From Paramylibacter ulvae (GTDB lineage: Bacteria; Pseudomonadota; Alphaproteobacteria; Rhodobacterales; Rhodobacteraceae): a stretch of DNA of 64,000 nucleotides. The position numbers were made by a program, and so were the translations under genes. Shown in pieces: positions 17,143 to 26,582 of this stretch (positions are counted from its first letter, which is position 1; every line of letters begins with the position of its first letter). Under the pieces are notes generated by a model. That model was not told the origin of the DNA and searched no databases. It was given only the letters and a program-made list of their open reading frames with translations. The stretch lies in the NCBI RefSeq assembly GCF_014652655.1, contig NZ_BMZF01000002.1, positions 342,535-406,534 of the forward strand, given 5' to 3'.

Positions 17143-18419
17143 TTTTTATCTCGTGCAAATTCTAACATGATTGCAGATACGTCATCGCCAAAGTTTTCGC
17201 CCTGTGCGTGATCCGCCAAATCCCACAAAATGTCGTTCAAAAGCTCGGGTCCATTTGATTGCGCATTGCGCATCAATATCTTTGATAAACCGTCTTCGTC
17301 CAATAGGGCCCCATCTGGGTCTTCGCATTCGGTAAGCCCGTCAGAGTGCAATAACAATTTATCATTTGGAACCAAGTGGTGCTGGAATGTTTCGTATATC
17401 ATCCCGTCAATCATGCCAATTGGTGGGCCACCTGTGCCCAGTAATGTAATGCCGTGGTGTGCATTAAATATCAGCGGATGGGGATGCCCCGCCTGAACCA
17501 TCGCACATTCACCCGTTCGTAGATTCACATCTGCATAGGCAAGCGTAAAGTAAAGTTCGGTTGACATGTCACGCAGCATAAGTTCGTTTAAATGACGCGC
17601 GATTTCCGCAGGGTCTTTGACCAGAAATTCATCCGAATTTGATTTGTAAAAGGCGATGTTTTGCTCTTTGTTAAACGGGCTTAAATATCCAGCCAGCCGA
17701 ATTGTCAGCAGGGCCGATGAAACACCGTGACCCGATACATCAAGCGAATAAATACCCATGCGATCTTGGTCGATGTTAAAATGCCCAACTAAATCGCCAC
17801 CAACATGCCCGCTGGATTTAAAGATGTTGGAAATTTCTACGTTGGCGTGTTGGGAATAACTTTCTGGAATCAACGATCGTTGCAGTTTTTCCGCCTCGAG
17901 CAAGTCTTTGTTAAGTTCTTCGTAAACACGTTGCAATTCTGCGAGTGCTGCAGTTGTTTTCGCATTTTGGGCGTGAACTTGTTTTTCCATATCAAGCACG
18001 CGCCGACCGGCCTGAATACGCGAGCGGAGTTCGGTAGAGTTCACTGGTTTTGACAAAAAATCATCAGCGCCAACATCCAGCCCTTTTGCAATATCATCTT
18101 TTTCAGATTTAGAAGTGAGCAAGATAAAATAGCCGTATCGTTCGCGCGGTAACGCCCTAAATTTTTCACAAAAATCCAAGCCCGACATTTCAGGCATCAC
18201 CCAGTCACTAATCACCAGATCGATTGATTGCCGAGAACAGATTTCGAGAGCGGATTTGCCAGAATCCGCCTCGAAAATTTCAAAACCCCATTTTTTCAGC
18301 AATGCAATCACAAGCTTGCGTTGCATCTTGCTCTCATCGACCACCAAAACCCGCGTTAGGGTTTCAGATGCGATTCCAGCGTTCAATTCAGTTGCATTCA
18401 ATGCCAAGGTCGATTCCAC
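17139..18419 (-). CDS. Response regulator with PP2C (RsbU/SpoIIE-type) phosphatase output
   Basis: A 426-residue signalling protein. Residues 20-145 are a receiver: VLVVDESKMQRK, phospho-acceptor in VISDWVMPEMSG (about D72), LLTSKSE and DDFLSKPVN. Residues 145-185 form a coiled-coil linker (KQVHAQNAKTTAALAELQRVYEELNKDLLEAEKLQ). Residues 190-425 are a PP2C serine phosphatase with metal sites in GGDLVGHF, LDVSGHGVSSALL, LLHSDGLTE and GDDVSAIML. Such proteins dephosphorylate anti-anti-sigma factors; no such partner is in the window. It overlaps the CsgG-like gene and is divergent from the polysaccharide synthase genes that end in an Hpt gene, a plausible phosphodonor. Confidence 0.9.
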   Translation of the reverse strand: MESTLALNATELNAGIASETLTRVLVVDESKMQRKLVIALLKKWGFEIFEADSGKSALEICSRQSIDLVISDWVMPEMSGLDFCEKFRALPRERYGYFILLTSKSEKDDIAKGLDVGADDFLSKPVNSTELRSRIQAGRRVLDMEKQVHAQNAKTTAALAELQRVYEELNKDLLEAEKLQRSLIPESYSQHANVEISNIFKSSGHVGGDLVGHFNIDQDRMGIYSLDVSGHGVSSALLTIRLAGYLSPFNKEQNIAFYKSNSDEFLVKDPAEIARHLNELMLRDMSTELYFTLAYADVNLRTGECAMVQAGHPHPLIFNAHHGITLLGTGGPPIGMIDGMIYETFQHHLVPNDKLLLHSDGLTECEDPDGALLDEDGLSKILMRNAQSNGPELLNDILWDLADHAQGENFGDDVSAIMLEFARDKK

Positions 18420-18558
18420 ACAATTTCAAATTTTGCCACAGCCTGCGGCGAATGTTTTAATTTTCGATGAAGTTATGAGGGAAACAAACCGTGGAAATGT
18501 AACGAAAAATTTAGACATCATCGCCATGGTTTAAAAAATTGAATCACATCGGCAAAAA

Positions 18559-20409
18559 ATGAATCGCACTAAAGAATTTTATTTTTCTGAATACGAAAAC
18601 CGAAAACCAGATGCCCCGGTTGCCCATAACGCATGGGTGGAATTTTTGTGGCAATCGGTGGCGATTGCAGCATTGATCCTTGGGGGGTGGTATTTGATAT
18701 GGCGATGGACGATGTCACTCAACTACGATGCCCTATGGTTTTCGATCCCTGTGGTTTGTGCAGAAACCTGTGCGTTTATTGGCATGATTTTGTTTTTCAA
18801 TAATTTGTGGTCGATCCGCGATGTTACACCACAACCACCACCACAATCACGTGGCGAACTTGTCAGCGATGGGGGTGAACACCCCCTAAGCGTCGATATC
18901 TTTATTCCGACATATACTGAAGATCCCGAGCTGACACGGTATTCCATTCAAGATGCAAAAAAGATCACATATCCTTATGAGATCGAGATCAATATCTATG
19001 TGCTGGATGATGGTAATCGGGCACAGATGAGAAAAGTGGCGTCACAGGAAAACGTACATTACATCACGCGCGATTCAAATGTCGGGTACAAAGCGGGAAA
19101 TTTACGCAACGCGTTGGAACATTCTACGGGCGATTTTGTCGTTATTCTTGATTCCGATACGCGCCCCTTTCCGACAATATTGGAAAATACGCTTGGTTAT
19201 TTCAAAGACAGCGATGTTGCATGGGTGCAAACCCCGCAATGGTTTTATGATATACCAGAGGGGGTTACACTTGATGTTTTGTTGGATCGGCGGTTTGGGC
19301 GTGGTGGCAAATGCATTGGTCAATTAGTGCAAAAAGTGGTTGGTTCAATTTCAATTGGTAAGGATCCATTCGTAAGCGACCCAAAGCTGTTTTATGATGT
19401 TATCTTGCGTCGTCGCAATCGTGCAAATGCATCGTTTTGCTGTGGAGCTGGTTCAATTCACCGTCGTGATGCCGTAATGGAAGGCGCATTAAAAGCGTAC
19501 GCACAGCAAATTCAGGCAAATGTGGATGCATACACCTGTCGCGAACCCGACCACGAAAAATGTCGCGCAGTTTCAAACGCGGTGACGCAAGAATTTAGCA
19601 TCTCTACAGAATTCACCCCATACAAATTTCATGTGTCTGAAGACATTTATACATCAATTGTTTTGCAGTCAGATATAGAACGAAATTGGAAATCAGTGTT
19701 GCACCCCCATGTTGAGAGCAAGATGTTGTCGCCCCGCGATATGCACAGTTGGGCAATGCAGCGGTATAAATACGCTGGTGGTACATTGGATATTCTGCGT
19801 AATGACAATCCGTTGTTTCGGACGGGTCTGACATTCCAACAAAAACTGATGTATGCGATGACATTTTGGTCGTATTTGGCACCGCTATGGAACTGTATTT
19901 TCATTGCGGCTCCATTGATTGCCCTATTCACAGGGATCTCACCGATATCGTCGTATTCTAATGAATTCTTTTTGCACTTGATTCCGTTTTTGGTGGTGCA
20001 TGAATGCGCCACTGCGTTGGGAACTTGGGGCATTGATAATCGCAAAGGTCGGATGCTTAACCTTGCGTTTTTTTCGTTCAATCTGCGCGCCATGTGGGCG
20101 GTAATGTGCGGGCGCGAAATTCAATTTCATGTCACACCAAAACAACGTCGATCAGGGGATTTTTTGTATTTAGTCTGGCCGCAAATATGCGTTGTGGCGC
20201 TCACAATGATTGCCATGTGTTGGGCGACAGCAGTGCAAATTATCAATCCAGATCCACGTCAGACAGCCGCGCTTGTTGTGAATGGATTTTGGGCGGCGAC
20301 GAATGCATATGCGATGACCGTGTTGATTGGTGCCGCATTATGGAAACCGAGCAAGGATTCATTAATCAGAATCGATGTAAAAAACCGTCGTTGGTTTAGG
20401 AAGGTATGA
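18559..20409 (+). CDS. Cellulose-synthase-like processive glycosyltransferase (GT2), no PilZ domain
   Basis: A 616-residue inner-membrane synthase. Two or three N-terminal membrane helices (30-85), a cytosolic GT2 domain and four or five C-terminal helices (430-600) match the BcsA layout. Catalytic elements: LDDGN (D150-151), DSD at 198-200, TPQ at 225-227, FCCGAGS, and SED at 360-362 with the general base. The BcsA signature QxxRW is replaced by QRYKY at 401-405, in an otherwise recognisable stretch continuing GGTLDILRNDNPL. The BcsA C-terminal PilZ c-di-GMP domain is absent. The polymer is unknown. It is followed by a DUF3131 gene and Hpt. Confidence 0.85.
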   Translation: MNRTKEFYFSEYENRKPDAPVAHNAWVEFLWQSVAIAALILGGWYLIWRWTMSLNYDALWFSIPVVCAETCAFIGMILFFNNLWSIRDVTPQPPPQSRGELVSDGGEHPLSVDIFIPTYTEDPELTRYSIQDAKKITYPYEIEINIYVLDDGNRAQMRKVASQENVHYITRDSNVGYKAGNLRNALEHSTGDFVVILDSDTRPFPTILENTLGYFKDSDVAWVQTPQWFYDIPEGVTLDVLLDRRFGRGGKCIGQLVQKVVGSISIGKDPFVSDPKLFYDVILRRRNRANASFCCGAGSIHRRDAVMEGALKAYAQQIQANVDAYTCREPDHEKCRAVSNAVTQEFSISTEFTPYKFHVSEDIYTSIVLQSDIERNWKSVLHPHVESKMLSPRDMHSWAMQRYKYAGGTLDILRNDNPLFRTGLTFQQKLMYAMTFWSYLAPLWNCIFIAAPLIALFTGISPISSYSNEFFLHLIPFLVVHECATALGTWGIDNRKGRMLNLAFFSFNLRAMWAVMCGREIQFHVTPKQRRSGDFLYLVWPQICVVALTMIAMCWATAVQIINPDPRQTAALVVNGFWAATNAYAMTVLIGAALWKPSKDSLIRIDVKNRRWFRKV

Positions 20410-20413
20410 AGTG

Positions 20414-21748
20414 ATGTTCGACAACGTCATCAAGGCACGCAGCCATATCGCATTTGTTTTGGGGTTATGTATCGCAGCCGCTATTGCATATTCGGCAGAG
20501 ACTGGAATTTCCAAAACGCTGCATATCGGTCAGAAAACGATATTGATCGAAACAAGTGATGCCCAAACGGTTTTGGCAAACCCTTCGGTGATAAATGCAA
20601 AGGATTTGCAACAGGCCAAGATCGCGTGGCGGTATTTTGAACGCAACACACAGGATACGGGATTGGTTAATGCCGCCGATAATTTTCCATCTACGACGAT
20701 TTGGGATCAAGCGTCGTATTTGTTGGGGCTCATTGCGGCGCAAAAAATTGGTATCGTTTCCGATGTCGAATTTGATATGCGCATGGCCAGCGCATTAACA
20801 TCGTTGCGCGCATTACCGCTGTTTGATTCCCGGTTGCCAAACAAAGTGTATGAAACGCGATTTTTAACAATGACGAATTATAAAAACGATCCTGTGTTGC
20901 GTGGTGTTGGATGGTCTGCACTTGATGTGGCGCGTATGATTGTTCCCCTGACCACCATTGCACAACATTATCCTCACCATGCGAAAGAAGCGTTAGAAAT
21001 TTTGCAGGCTTGGGATTTTTCTAAAATGATCAACGACGGCACTTTGTATGGCGCACGTGTCACCGATGACGATGCAACCGAATTTGTGCAAGAAGGGCGG
21101 CTTGGCTACGAAGAATACGCAGCTCGCGCCATTTCGTTGTTAGGGTTGGATGCGTTGCGGGCGGCAAAATTTGATGATTATTTACGCTTTGAAAAAGTAT
21201 CCCAACAAATGATCGCTGTGGATAGTCGTTCTTTTGCGGAATTTGATGCGCATAATTATGTGGTCAGTGAACCCTATATTTTAACAGCACTTGAATTCGG
21301 ATTTGATAGCGAGAGCAGGGAACTGGCGCATCGCATTTATGTCGCACAGGAAAACCGGTATAAAAACGCTGGAATTTTGACCGCGGTAAGCGAAGATAAT
21401 ATCGATCAAGAGCCGTATTTTTTATATAATACAGTTTTTGCAAATGGTGTGGCGTGGAACACGCTGGCCGAAAATGGTGATCAATTTCAACACCTACGAA
21501 CGGTAAGCACGAAAGCCGCAATTGGTTGGAACGTGTTATATGATACGCAATATACCAATGCGCTCGTGAAGCATGTCGAACGGACGAAGAATGCTGAAAT
21601 AGGTTGGTATTCTGGCGTGTACGAAAGCGACGGAACGGTTAATAAAATTGCGACTGCGAACACAAATGCGATCATATTACAGTCGATTTATTACAAAGAA
21701 TTTGGACCGTTGATCACGCAAGGATTTATGAAACGAGGTGCATCATGA
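20414..21748 (+). CDS. DUF3131-domain secreted protein of the polysaccharide locus
   Basis: A 444-residue protein with an N-terminal hydrophobic segment (HIAFVLGLCIAAAIAYSAETG) that acts as a signal or anchor. From about residue 65 the DUF3131 fold appears: AWRYFERNTQDTGLVNAADNFPSTTIWDQASYLLGLIAAQ, then DVARMIVPL and a late W-rich helix set. DUF3131 proteins are glucoamylase-like (alpha/alpha-barrel) and often sit beside GT2 synthases, so trimming or modifying the polymer in the periplasm is inferred. ATG 20414 is preferred over GTG 20411 because GGAAGG lies nine bases upstream. It overlaps the Hpt gene by four bases. Confidence 0.75.
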   Translation: MFDNVIKARSHIAFVLGLCIAAAIAYSAETGISKTLHIGQKTILIETSDAQTVLANPSVINAKDLQQAKIAWRYFERNTQDTGLVNAADNFPSTTIWDQASYLLGLIAAQKIGIVSDVEFDMRMASALTSLRALPLFDSRLPNKVYETRFLTMTNYKNDPVLRGVGWSALDVARMIVPLTTIAQHYPHHAKEALEILQAWDFSKMINDGTLYGARVTDDDATEFVQEGRLGYEEYAARAISLLGLDALRAAKFDDYLRFEKVSQQMIAVDSRSFAEFDAHNYVVSEPYILTALEFGFDSESRELAHRIYVAQENRYKNAGILTAVSEDNIDQEPYFLYNTVFANGVAWNTLAENGDQFQHLRTVSTKAAIGWNVLYDTQYTNALVKHVERTKNAEIGWYSGVYESDGTVNKIATANTNAIILQSIYYKEFGPLITQGFMKRGAS

Positions 21749-22092
21749 TAGACTGGGCGCAAATTCAGCAATTGGAAGAAGATGTTGGTACGGAAGACCT
21801 CGCCGAAGTGACAGAAGTCTTTTTAGAAGAAGTTGACGAAGCGATTGATGCGCTGCGCGGGGTTGTCAGTTTGGAAAATTCAGACATGGCATCTGCACTA
21901 CATTTTTTAAAAGGAAGTGCTGCAAACCTTGGCTTTGTCATATTTGCGAACTTGTGTTCACAGGGTGAACAATTGGCGAATGATGGTGTTGGCGAAACGG
22001 TCAATCTTGAAACTATTGTCACAACATATGATCAATCAAAATTGCAATTTATGAACCAAGCGTGCGATCATTGTGGTTTAGATTTCAAATAA
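21745..22092 (+). CDS. Hpt-domain histidine phosphotransfer protein
   Basis: A 115-residue single Hpt domain. The phosphorylated histidine lies in ASALHFLKGSAANLGF (about H53), a near-perfect Hpt consensus within a four-helix-bundle sequence. It is the last gene of the GT2 operon (ATGA overlap with the DUF3131 gene) and so probably passes phosphate in a relay that controls this locus; the receiver-PP2C protein encoded divergently is the obvious candidate partner. No hybrid kinase is in the window. Its last 25 bases overlap the convergent hydrolase gene. Confidence 0.9.
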   Translation: MIDWAQIQQLEEDVGTEDLAEVTEVFLEEVDEAIDALRGVVSLENSDMASALHFLKGSAANLGFVIFANLCSQGEQLANDGVGETVNLETIVTTYDQSKLQFMNQACDHCGLDFK

Positions 22093-22841
22093 TCAGAAAC
22101 CACAGCGATGAATGCGCGTTGCGATTCTGCGTGAACCCAATGGCCAGCGCCATCGATGGTATGGATTTCTGCATTAGGGAAATGTTGGAATAGTGCGCGA
22201 TGATGTGATGGTAAAATATATGCTGATAATGCGCCGCGAATAAACATGCAGGGCGGTGTAAATTGTGCGTCGATTTCTGGGAACCCTACAATCTGATTCA
22301 TATTTGTGCCCAGTGCGGCAAGGTTTAGAACCCAACTGTTTTGGCTGTCTTCAATTGAAAGGCTTTGTAATAAAAACGCGCGAACCATTTCCTCTGAAAT
22401 GTGTTCGGCCATGAATTTATCGGCATCCGAACGTTTGGATACCTTGTCCAATGGAATTGATTGCATCACTTGCACATTTGAAATTTGCGAATGTTCATAT
22501 GTAACTGGCGCGATATCAACCACGATCAGTTTTTCGATCAGTTTGGGGTTTTGCAGCGCGAGCATCATCGCTGCCTTTCCCCCCATTGAATGCCCAATGA
22601 TATCCACGGGCGAACCAAGGGTATGAATGACGGTTGCTAAATCATTCGCCATATCAAAATATGTGTGGCTGTCGTTCCAAAAACTGCTGCCATGATTGCG
22701 CATATCCACCGTGACAACGCGCCGATCCGCGGACAGACGTTTTGCAATTGCTCGCCAATTTCGGCCAGACCCAAACAGACCGTGCACAATTAACAATGTT
22801 GGGTATTCACTGGCTTCGCCAAATTCTTGGTAGTGTAACAT
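22068..22841 (-). CDS. Alpha/beta-hydrolase (YbfF-type esterase)
   Basis: A 257-residue alpha/beta hydrolase. The oxyanion region is LLIVHGLFGSGRNWRAIA, the nucleophile elbow is IGHSMGGKAAM (serine) and the catalytic histidine lies in IDGAGHWVHAESQ. The layout and the DMRNHGSS segment match YbfF-like acyl esterases. The substrate is unknown. It starts six bases after the ilvA stop, so it is probably the second gene of an ilvA operon, and its 3' end overlaps the Hpt gene by 25 bases on the other strand. Confidence 0.88.
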   Translation of the reverse strand: MLHYQEFGEASEYPTLLIVHGLFGSGRNWRAIAKRLSADRRVVTVDMRNHGSSFWNDSHTYFDMANDLATVIHTLGSPVDIIGHSMGGKAAMMLALQNPKLIEKLIVVDIAPVTYEHSQISNVQVMQSIPLDKVSKRSDADKFMAEHISEEMVRAFLLQSLSIEDSQNSWVLNLAALGTNMNQIVGFPEIDAQFTPPCMFIRGALSAYILPSHHRALFQHFPNAEIHTIDGAGHWVHAESQRAFIAVVSDYLKSKPQ

Positions 22842-22847
22842 GTGCCC

Positions 22848-24098
22848 TCAGATCAAAAATTGCGCTAATATTTCATCGTCTGTGATGTCTTGGTATGTAA
22901 AACCAGCGTCGCCCATGCGTTTGGTGAGTGCATCGAAACCGTCGCTGGAACGCGTTTCGATTCCCAATAAAACGGATCCAAAGTTGCGCGCAGATTTTTT
23001 AAGATATTCGAAACGGGCAATGTCGTCATCGGGCCCAAGCAATGACAAAAAATCCTTAAGCGCACCTGGGCGTTGGGGCATGCGCAAAATAAAATATTTT
23101 TTCAATCCTTCAAACCGAAGTGCGCGTTCTTTGACATCTGGCAAGCGTTCGAAATCGAAATTCCCACCAGAGGCAATGCAAACCACGCGCTTGCCTTTGA
23201 TTTGAGTTGTTAGATCCTTCAGCGCATCAATCGCCATCGCACCGGCTGGTTCCAGCACGATGCCTTCGATATTCAGCAATTCAATGATGCTTGTGCAAAT
23301 ACGATCCTCGGGAATGCCAATGACATGCGCGGAATCGATATGCCGCAACAGTTGAAAATTGGCGTCACCTATGCGTGCCACTGCTGCGCCATCAACAAAA
23401 TTATTGACGCGATCAAGTGTTACTAATTTTCCCGCCTCAAGGGCGGCGTGCAAGCTGCGACCGCCATTGGGTTCTGCGAACCAAAATTCAGTTTTTGCGT
23501 TGAGTTCGGAAAAATATTTCACCAATGCCGACGACAAACCGCCACCGCCCACAGGTGTGATGATGATGTCGGGCGGGATCCGACCCAATTGTTCCAACAG
23601 TTCAACACCAACGGATGCTTGGCCCTCGATAACATCTACATCGTCATAGGGCGGCAAAAACTTGGCACCTGATTGCGTGGCAAAGTTTTGCGCCGCGACC
23701 AAGGTTTCATCAAAATAATCGCCTTCTAGTATGACTTCGATTGCGTCACCGCCGAATACTTTGGTTTTCAAAATCTTTTGTTTGGGTGTTGTGACGGGCA
23801 TAAAAATTTTACCCTGAACACCAAAATGTTTACACGCGAATGCGACACCCTGTGCATGATTTCCTGCAGATGCGCATGCAAATAATTTCTTGTTGGAATC
23901 TGCGGCCAGAGCCTTGCGCATCGCGTTCATTGCACCGCGAATTTTATAGCTTCGCACAGGGGATAGGTCTTCGCGCTTAAGAAATATTTCCGCGCCAAAT
24001 TTATGCGATAAATACGCATTGTTTTGAAGCGGGGTTTGCGGAAACAGAGCGCGCATCGCAAGCGTGGCCTGTTCTGCGGCTTTGCAAAAATCGTCCAT
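22848..24098 (-). CDS. ilvA: Threonine ammonia-lyase (threonine dehydratase)
   Basis: PLP enzyme converting threonine to 2-oxobutyrate for isoleucine synthesis. ATG 24098 gives 416 residues: MDDFCKAAEQATLAMRALFPQTPLQ, PLP lysine in PVRSYKIRGAMNAM, ASAGNHAQGVAF, and the phosphate loop VGGGGLSSALV. A single ACT-like regulatory region follows (YFILRMPQRPGALKDFLSLLGPDDDI), so this is the short single-regulatory-domain biosynthetic form. An upstream extension to 24182 is possible but not supported. Its ribosome-binding site is weak. Isoleucine and valine aminotransferase ilvE lies elsewhere in the window. Confidence 0.95.
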   Translation of the reverse strand: MDDFCKAAEQATLAMRALFPQTPLQNNAYLSHKFGAEIFLKREDLSPVRSYKIRGAMNAMRKALAADSNKKLFACASAGNHAQGVAFACKHFGVQGKIFMPVTTPKQKILKTKVFGGDAIEVILEGDYFDETLVAAQNFATQSGAKFLPPYDDVDVIEGQASVGVELLEQLGRIPPDIIITPVGGGGLSSALVKYFSELNAKTEFWFAEPNGGRSLHAALEAGKLVTLDRVNNFVDGAAVARIGDANFQLLRHIDSAHVIGIPEDRICTSIIELLNIEGIVLEPAGAMAIDALKDLTTQIKGKRVVCIASGGNFDFERLPDVKERALRFEGLKKYFILRMPQRPGALKDFLSLLGPDDDIARFEYLKKSARNFGSVLLGIETRSSDGFDALTKRMGDAGFTYQDITDDEILAQFLI

Positions 24099-24205
24099 GT
24101 CTCTGCTTTTCCCAAACGTCAAACGATTGCAAGCGTTATTTGGCTTTATTTGTCTGACATTGAAATGTAAAAGAGCGACCAAGAAAAGAGCTGGGGAGTG
24201 TCTTT

Positions 24206-25282
24206 ATGTGGTTTTTGCGATGTGCACAGAGTGCCGTCTGTGTTGTTTTGTGGTTGGTGATTTCACTCGTACCACTTCATGCACAGCCAGAATTAAACCT
24301 TAAAGTCGCGACCGTAGAGCGCAAACCATTTGCGTACAAAGAAAATGGCGAATGGACTGGGTTTTCGATACAGCTTTGGCAACAAATTGCGGAAAATTTG
24401 GGTGCAAAAACAGAAATTATCGAAACCACATCGTTTTCAGAGATGCTCCAAATGGTCGAAGAAGCCAAGGTTGATCTTGCTGCTGCAAATATTTCGGTGA
24501 CCGCTGCACGCGAAGAAGTGATGGATTTTTCACGGCCTATTTTTGATTCTGGATTGTTGGTATTGGCAAAGTCAGATCAAACGCCATCAGTATTGACCGC
24601 ATTTATGAACCCAGAATTGTGGATATGGTTGGTTGGAGCGATTTTGCTTTTCTTGTTTGCCGGGCTATTGATTGCGATCGCGGAACGTGGACACGAACAT
24701 TTCAAGGGTCGCGATAAACTGGACACTTGGCGCGAAGGCATCTGGTGGGCAGTAAGCGTTGTAACCAATGCAAGTTTTACAATTTTCACGCCACATTCCA
24801 AAATTGGCCGCGGCATATCTTATGCGTTGATTCTTGCTGGTTTGTTTGTCGTGTCCGCGTTTGTTGCCCAAATCACGGCATCACTTACGGTGGAGGGATT
24901 GCGGACACAAATTTCTGGCATAAACGATATACGTGATAAACGCGTGGGAACAACACAGGCATCCACATCTTCGCGCTTCTTGACCAATCAAGCGATCAAT
25001 CATGAAACATTTGTGTCACTGGACGAAATGTTTGATGCGTTGCAAGAAGGCAAAGTTGACGCGTTGGTTCATGATGCACCAATTTTGGCCTATTACGCGA
25101 ATACGCAGGGAAATGGCGTTTTCCAGACACAGGGTAACGTATTTAATCCTGAAAAATATGGTTTTGCTTTTCCGCAACGATCATCGCAAACCGAACGGGT
25201 TAATCAAGAAATCTTGCGCTTAAAAGAGACAGGTGCTTACGGGGCATTGGTGCGCAATTGGTTTGGTGCGGAATATCAATAA
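24206..25282 (+). CDS. Prokaryotic ionotropic-glutamate-receptor-like ligand-gated channel subunit
   Basis: A 358-residue protein: signal peptide to about residue 26; ligand-binding lobe S1 (30-125) with the amino-acid-receptor signature ISVTAAREEVMDFSRPI; membrane helix 137-160; a re-entrant pore segment (EGIWWAVSVVTNASFTIF, 177-194); helix 203-228 ending SAFVAQITASLTVE; then lobe S2 (235-358). This S1-M1-P-M3-S2 order is that of GluR0-type bacterial receptors and not of a soluble ABC binding protein. The potassium-type TVGYGD filter is absent. GGGGAG lies eight bases before the ATG. It stands alone between ilvA and argG. Ligand and ion are unknown. Confidence 0.82.
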   Translation: MWFLRCAQSAVCVVLWLVISLVPLHAQPELNLKVATVERKPFAYKENGEWTGFSIQLWQQIAENLGAKTEIIETTSFSEMLQMVEEAKVDLAAANISVTAAREEVMDFSRPIFDSGLLVLAKSDQTPSVLTAFMNPELWIWLVGAILLFLFAGLLIAIAERGHEHFKGRDKLDTWREGIWWAVSVVTNASFTIFTPHSKIGRGISYALILAGLFVVSAFVAQITASLTVEGLRTQISGINDIRDKRVGTTQASTSSRFLTNQAINHETFVSLDEMFDALQEGKVDALVHDAPILAYYANTQGNGVFQTQGNVFNPEKYGFAFPQRSSQTERVNQEILRLKETGAYGALVRNWFGAEYQ

Positions 25283-25358
25283 CGCACGGCTTGCCCATCG
25301 CATCGAAACGCAATAAACCGCCAGAAATAGAATCCCTAATCTTTCGGAGCGTTTCGTT

Positions 25359-26582
25359 ATGTCTGCACCCAAAAAAGTTGTTCTTGCCTATTCTGGCGGT
25401 CTTGACACATCCATCATTTTGAAATGGCTGCAAACCGAATATGGCTGCGAGGTTGTGACCTTTACTGCCGATTTGGGGCAAGGCGAAGAACTGGAACCAG
25501 CGCGCAAAAAAGCAGAGCTTTTGGGGATCAAACCAGAAAACATCCATATCGAAGATGTGCGCGAAGAATTTGTGCGTGATTTCGTATTTCCAATGTTCCG
25601 CGCCAATGCGGTTTACGAAGGGCTGTATTTGTTGGGCACATCCATTGCGCGCCCATTGATTTCAAAACGTCTTGTCGAAATTGCTGCGGAATGTGGTGCG
25701 GATGCGGTGGCACATGGTGCCACAGGCAAAGGCAACGATCAGGTGCGTTTTGAATTGTCCGCTTATGCGTTGAACCCAGATATCAAGGTGATCGCACCGT
25801 GGCGTGAATGGGATTTGTCATCGCGTACAAAATTGTTGGCATTTGCCGAGGAAAATCAAATTCCAATCGCCAAAGACAAACGCGGCGAAGCACCATTTTC
25901 CGTTGACGCCAACCTGTTGCACACATCATCAGAGGGCAAAGTATTAGAAGACCCAGCCGTCGAAGCACCCGATTACGTGTACCAACGTACGGTGCACCCA
26001 GAAGACGCACCAGAAACACCAGAGTTCGTTGAAATCACATATGCCAAGGGCGACCCCGTGGCATTGAATGGCAAAGATTTGACACCTGCCGAAATGCTGA
26101 CTGCATTGAACGAGCTGGGCGGCAAACATGGTGTTGGTCGTTTGGATCTGGTTGAGGGCCGTTTTGTTGGTATGAAATCGCGCGGTATTTATGAAACACC
26201 GGGTGGTACGATTATGCTGGAAGCGCATCGCGGGATTGAAAGCATCACGCTTGATCGTGGCGCGGCACATCTAAAAGATGAAATCATGCCAAAATACGCC
26301 GAGCTGATTTACAACGGTTTTTGGTACAGCCCAGAACGTGAAATGTTGCAAGCACTGATTGATGAGAGCCAAAAATTCGTAAATGGCACCGTGCGTGTGA
26401 AACTGTACAAGGGCGCCGTTACCACCGTTGGTCGTTGGTCAGATGACAGCCTGTATTCAGAAGAGCACGTAACATTCGAAGACGACCAAGGTGCGTATGA
26501 TCAAAAAGACGCTGCCGGTTTCATCAAAATCAACGCGCTTCGTTTGCGTTTGTTGGCAATGCGCAACAAACGTAAAAGCTAA
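25359..26582 (+). CDS. argG: Argininosuccinate synthase
   Basis: ATP-dependent ligation of citrulline and aspartate in arginine synthesis. The 407-residue protein has the ATP-pyrophosphatase loop [25 protein letters not shown], and the family blocks [31 protein letters not shown] lies eight bases upstream of the ATG. The stop codon interlocks (CTAA) with that of the convergent sulfotransferase-like gene. Confidence 0.98.
   Translation: MSAPKKVVLAYSGGLDTSIILKWLQTEYGCEVVTFTADLGQGEELEPARKKAELLGIKPENIHIEDVREEFVRDFVFPMFRANAVYEGLYLLGTSIARPLISKRLVEIAAECGADAVAHGATGKGNDQVRFELSAYALNPDIKVIAPWREWDLSSRTKLLAFAEENQIPIAKDKRGEAPFSVDANLLHTSSEGKVLEDPAVEAPDYVYQRTVHPEDAPETPEFVEITYAKGDPVALNGKDLTPAEMLTALNELGGKHGVGRLDLVEGRFVGMKSRGIYETPGGTIMLEAHRGIESITLDRGAAHLKDEIMPKYAELIYNGFWYSPEREMLQALIDESQKFVNGTVRVKLYKGAVTTVGRWSDDSLYSEEHVTFEDDQGAYDQKDAAGFIKINALRLRLLAMRNKRKS

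Noticed and set aside
24206..25282. Interpretation as an ABC transporter amino-acid-binding protein
   Set aside because: Two membrane helices and a pore-like loop split the binding domain between its two lobes, which soluble binding proteins do not have.
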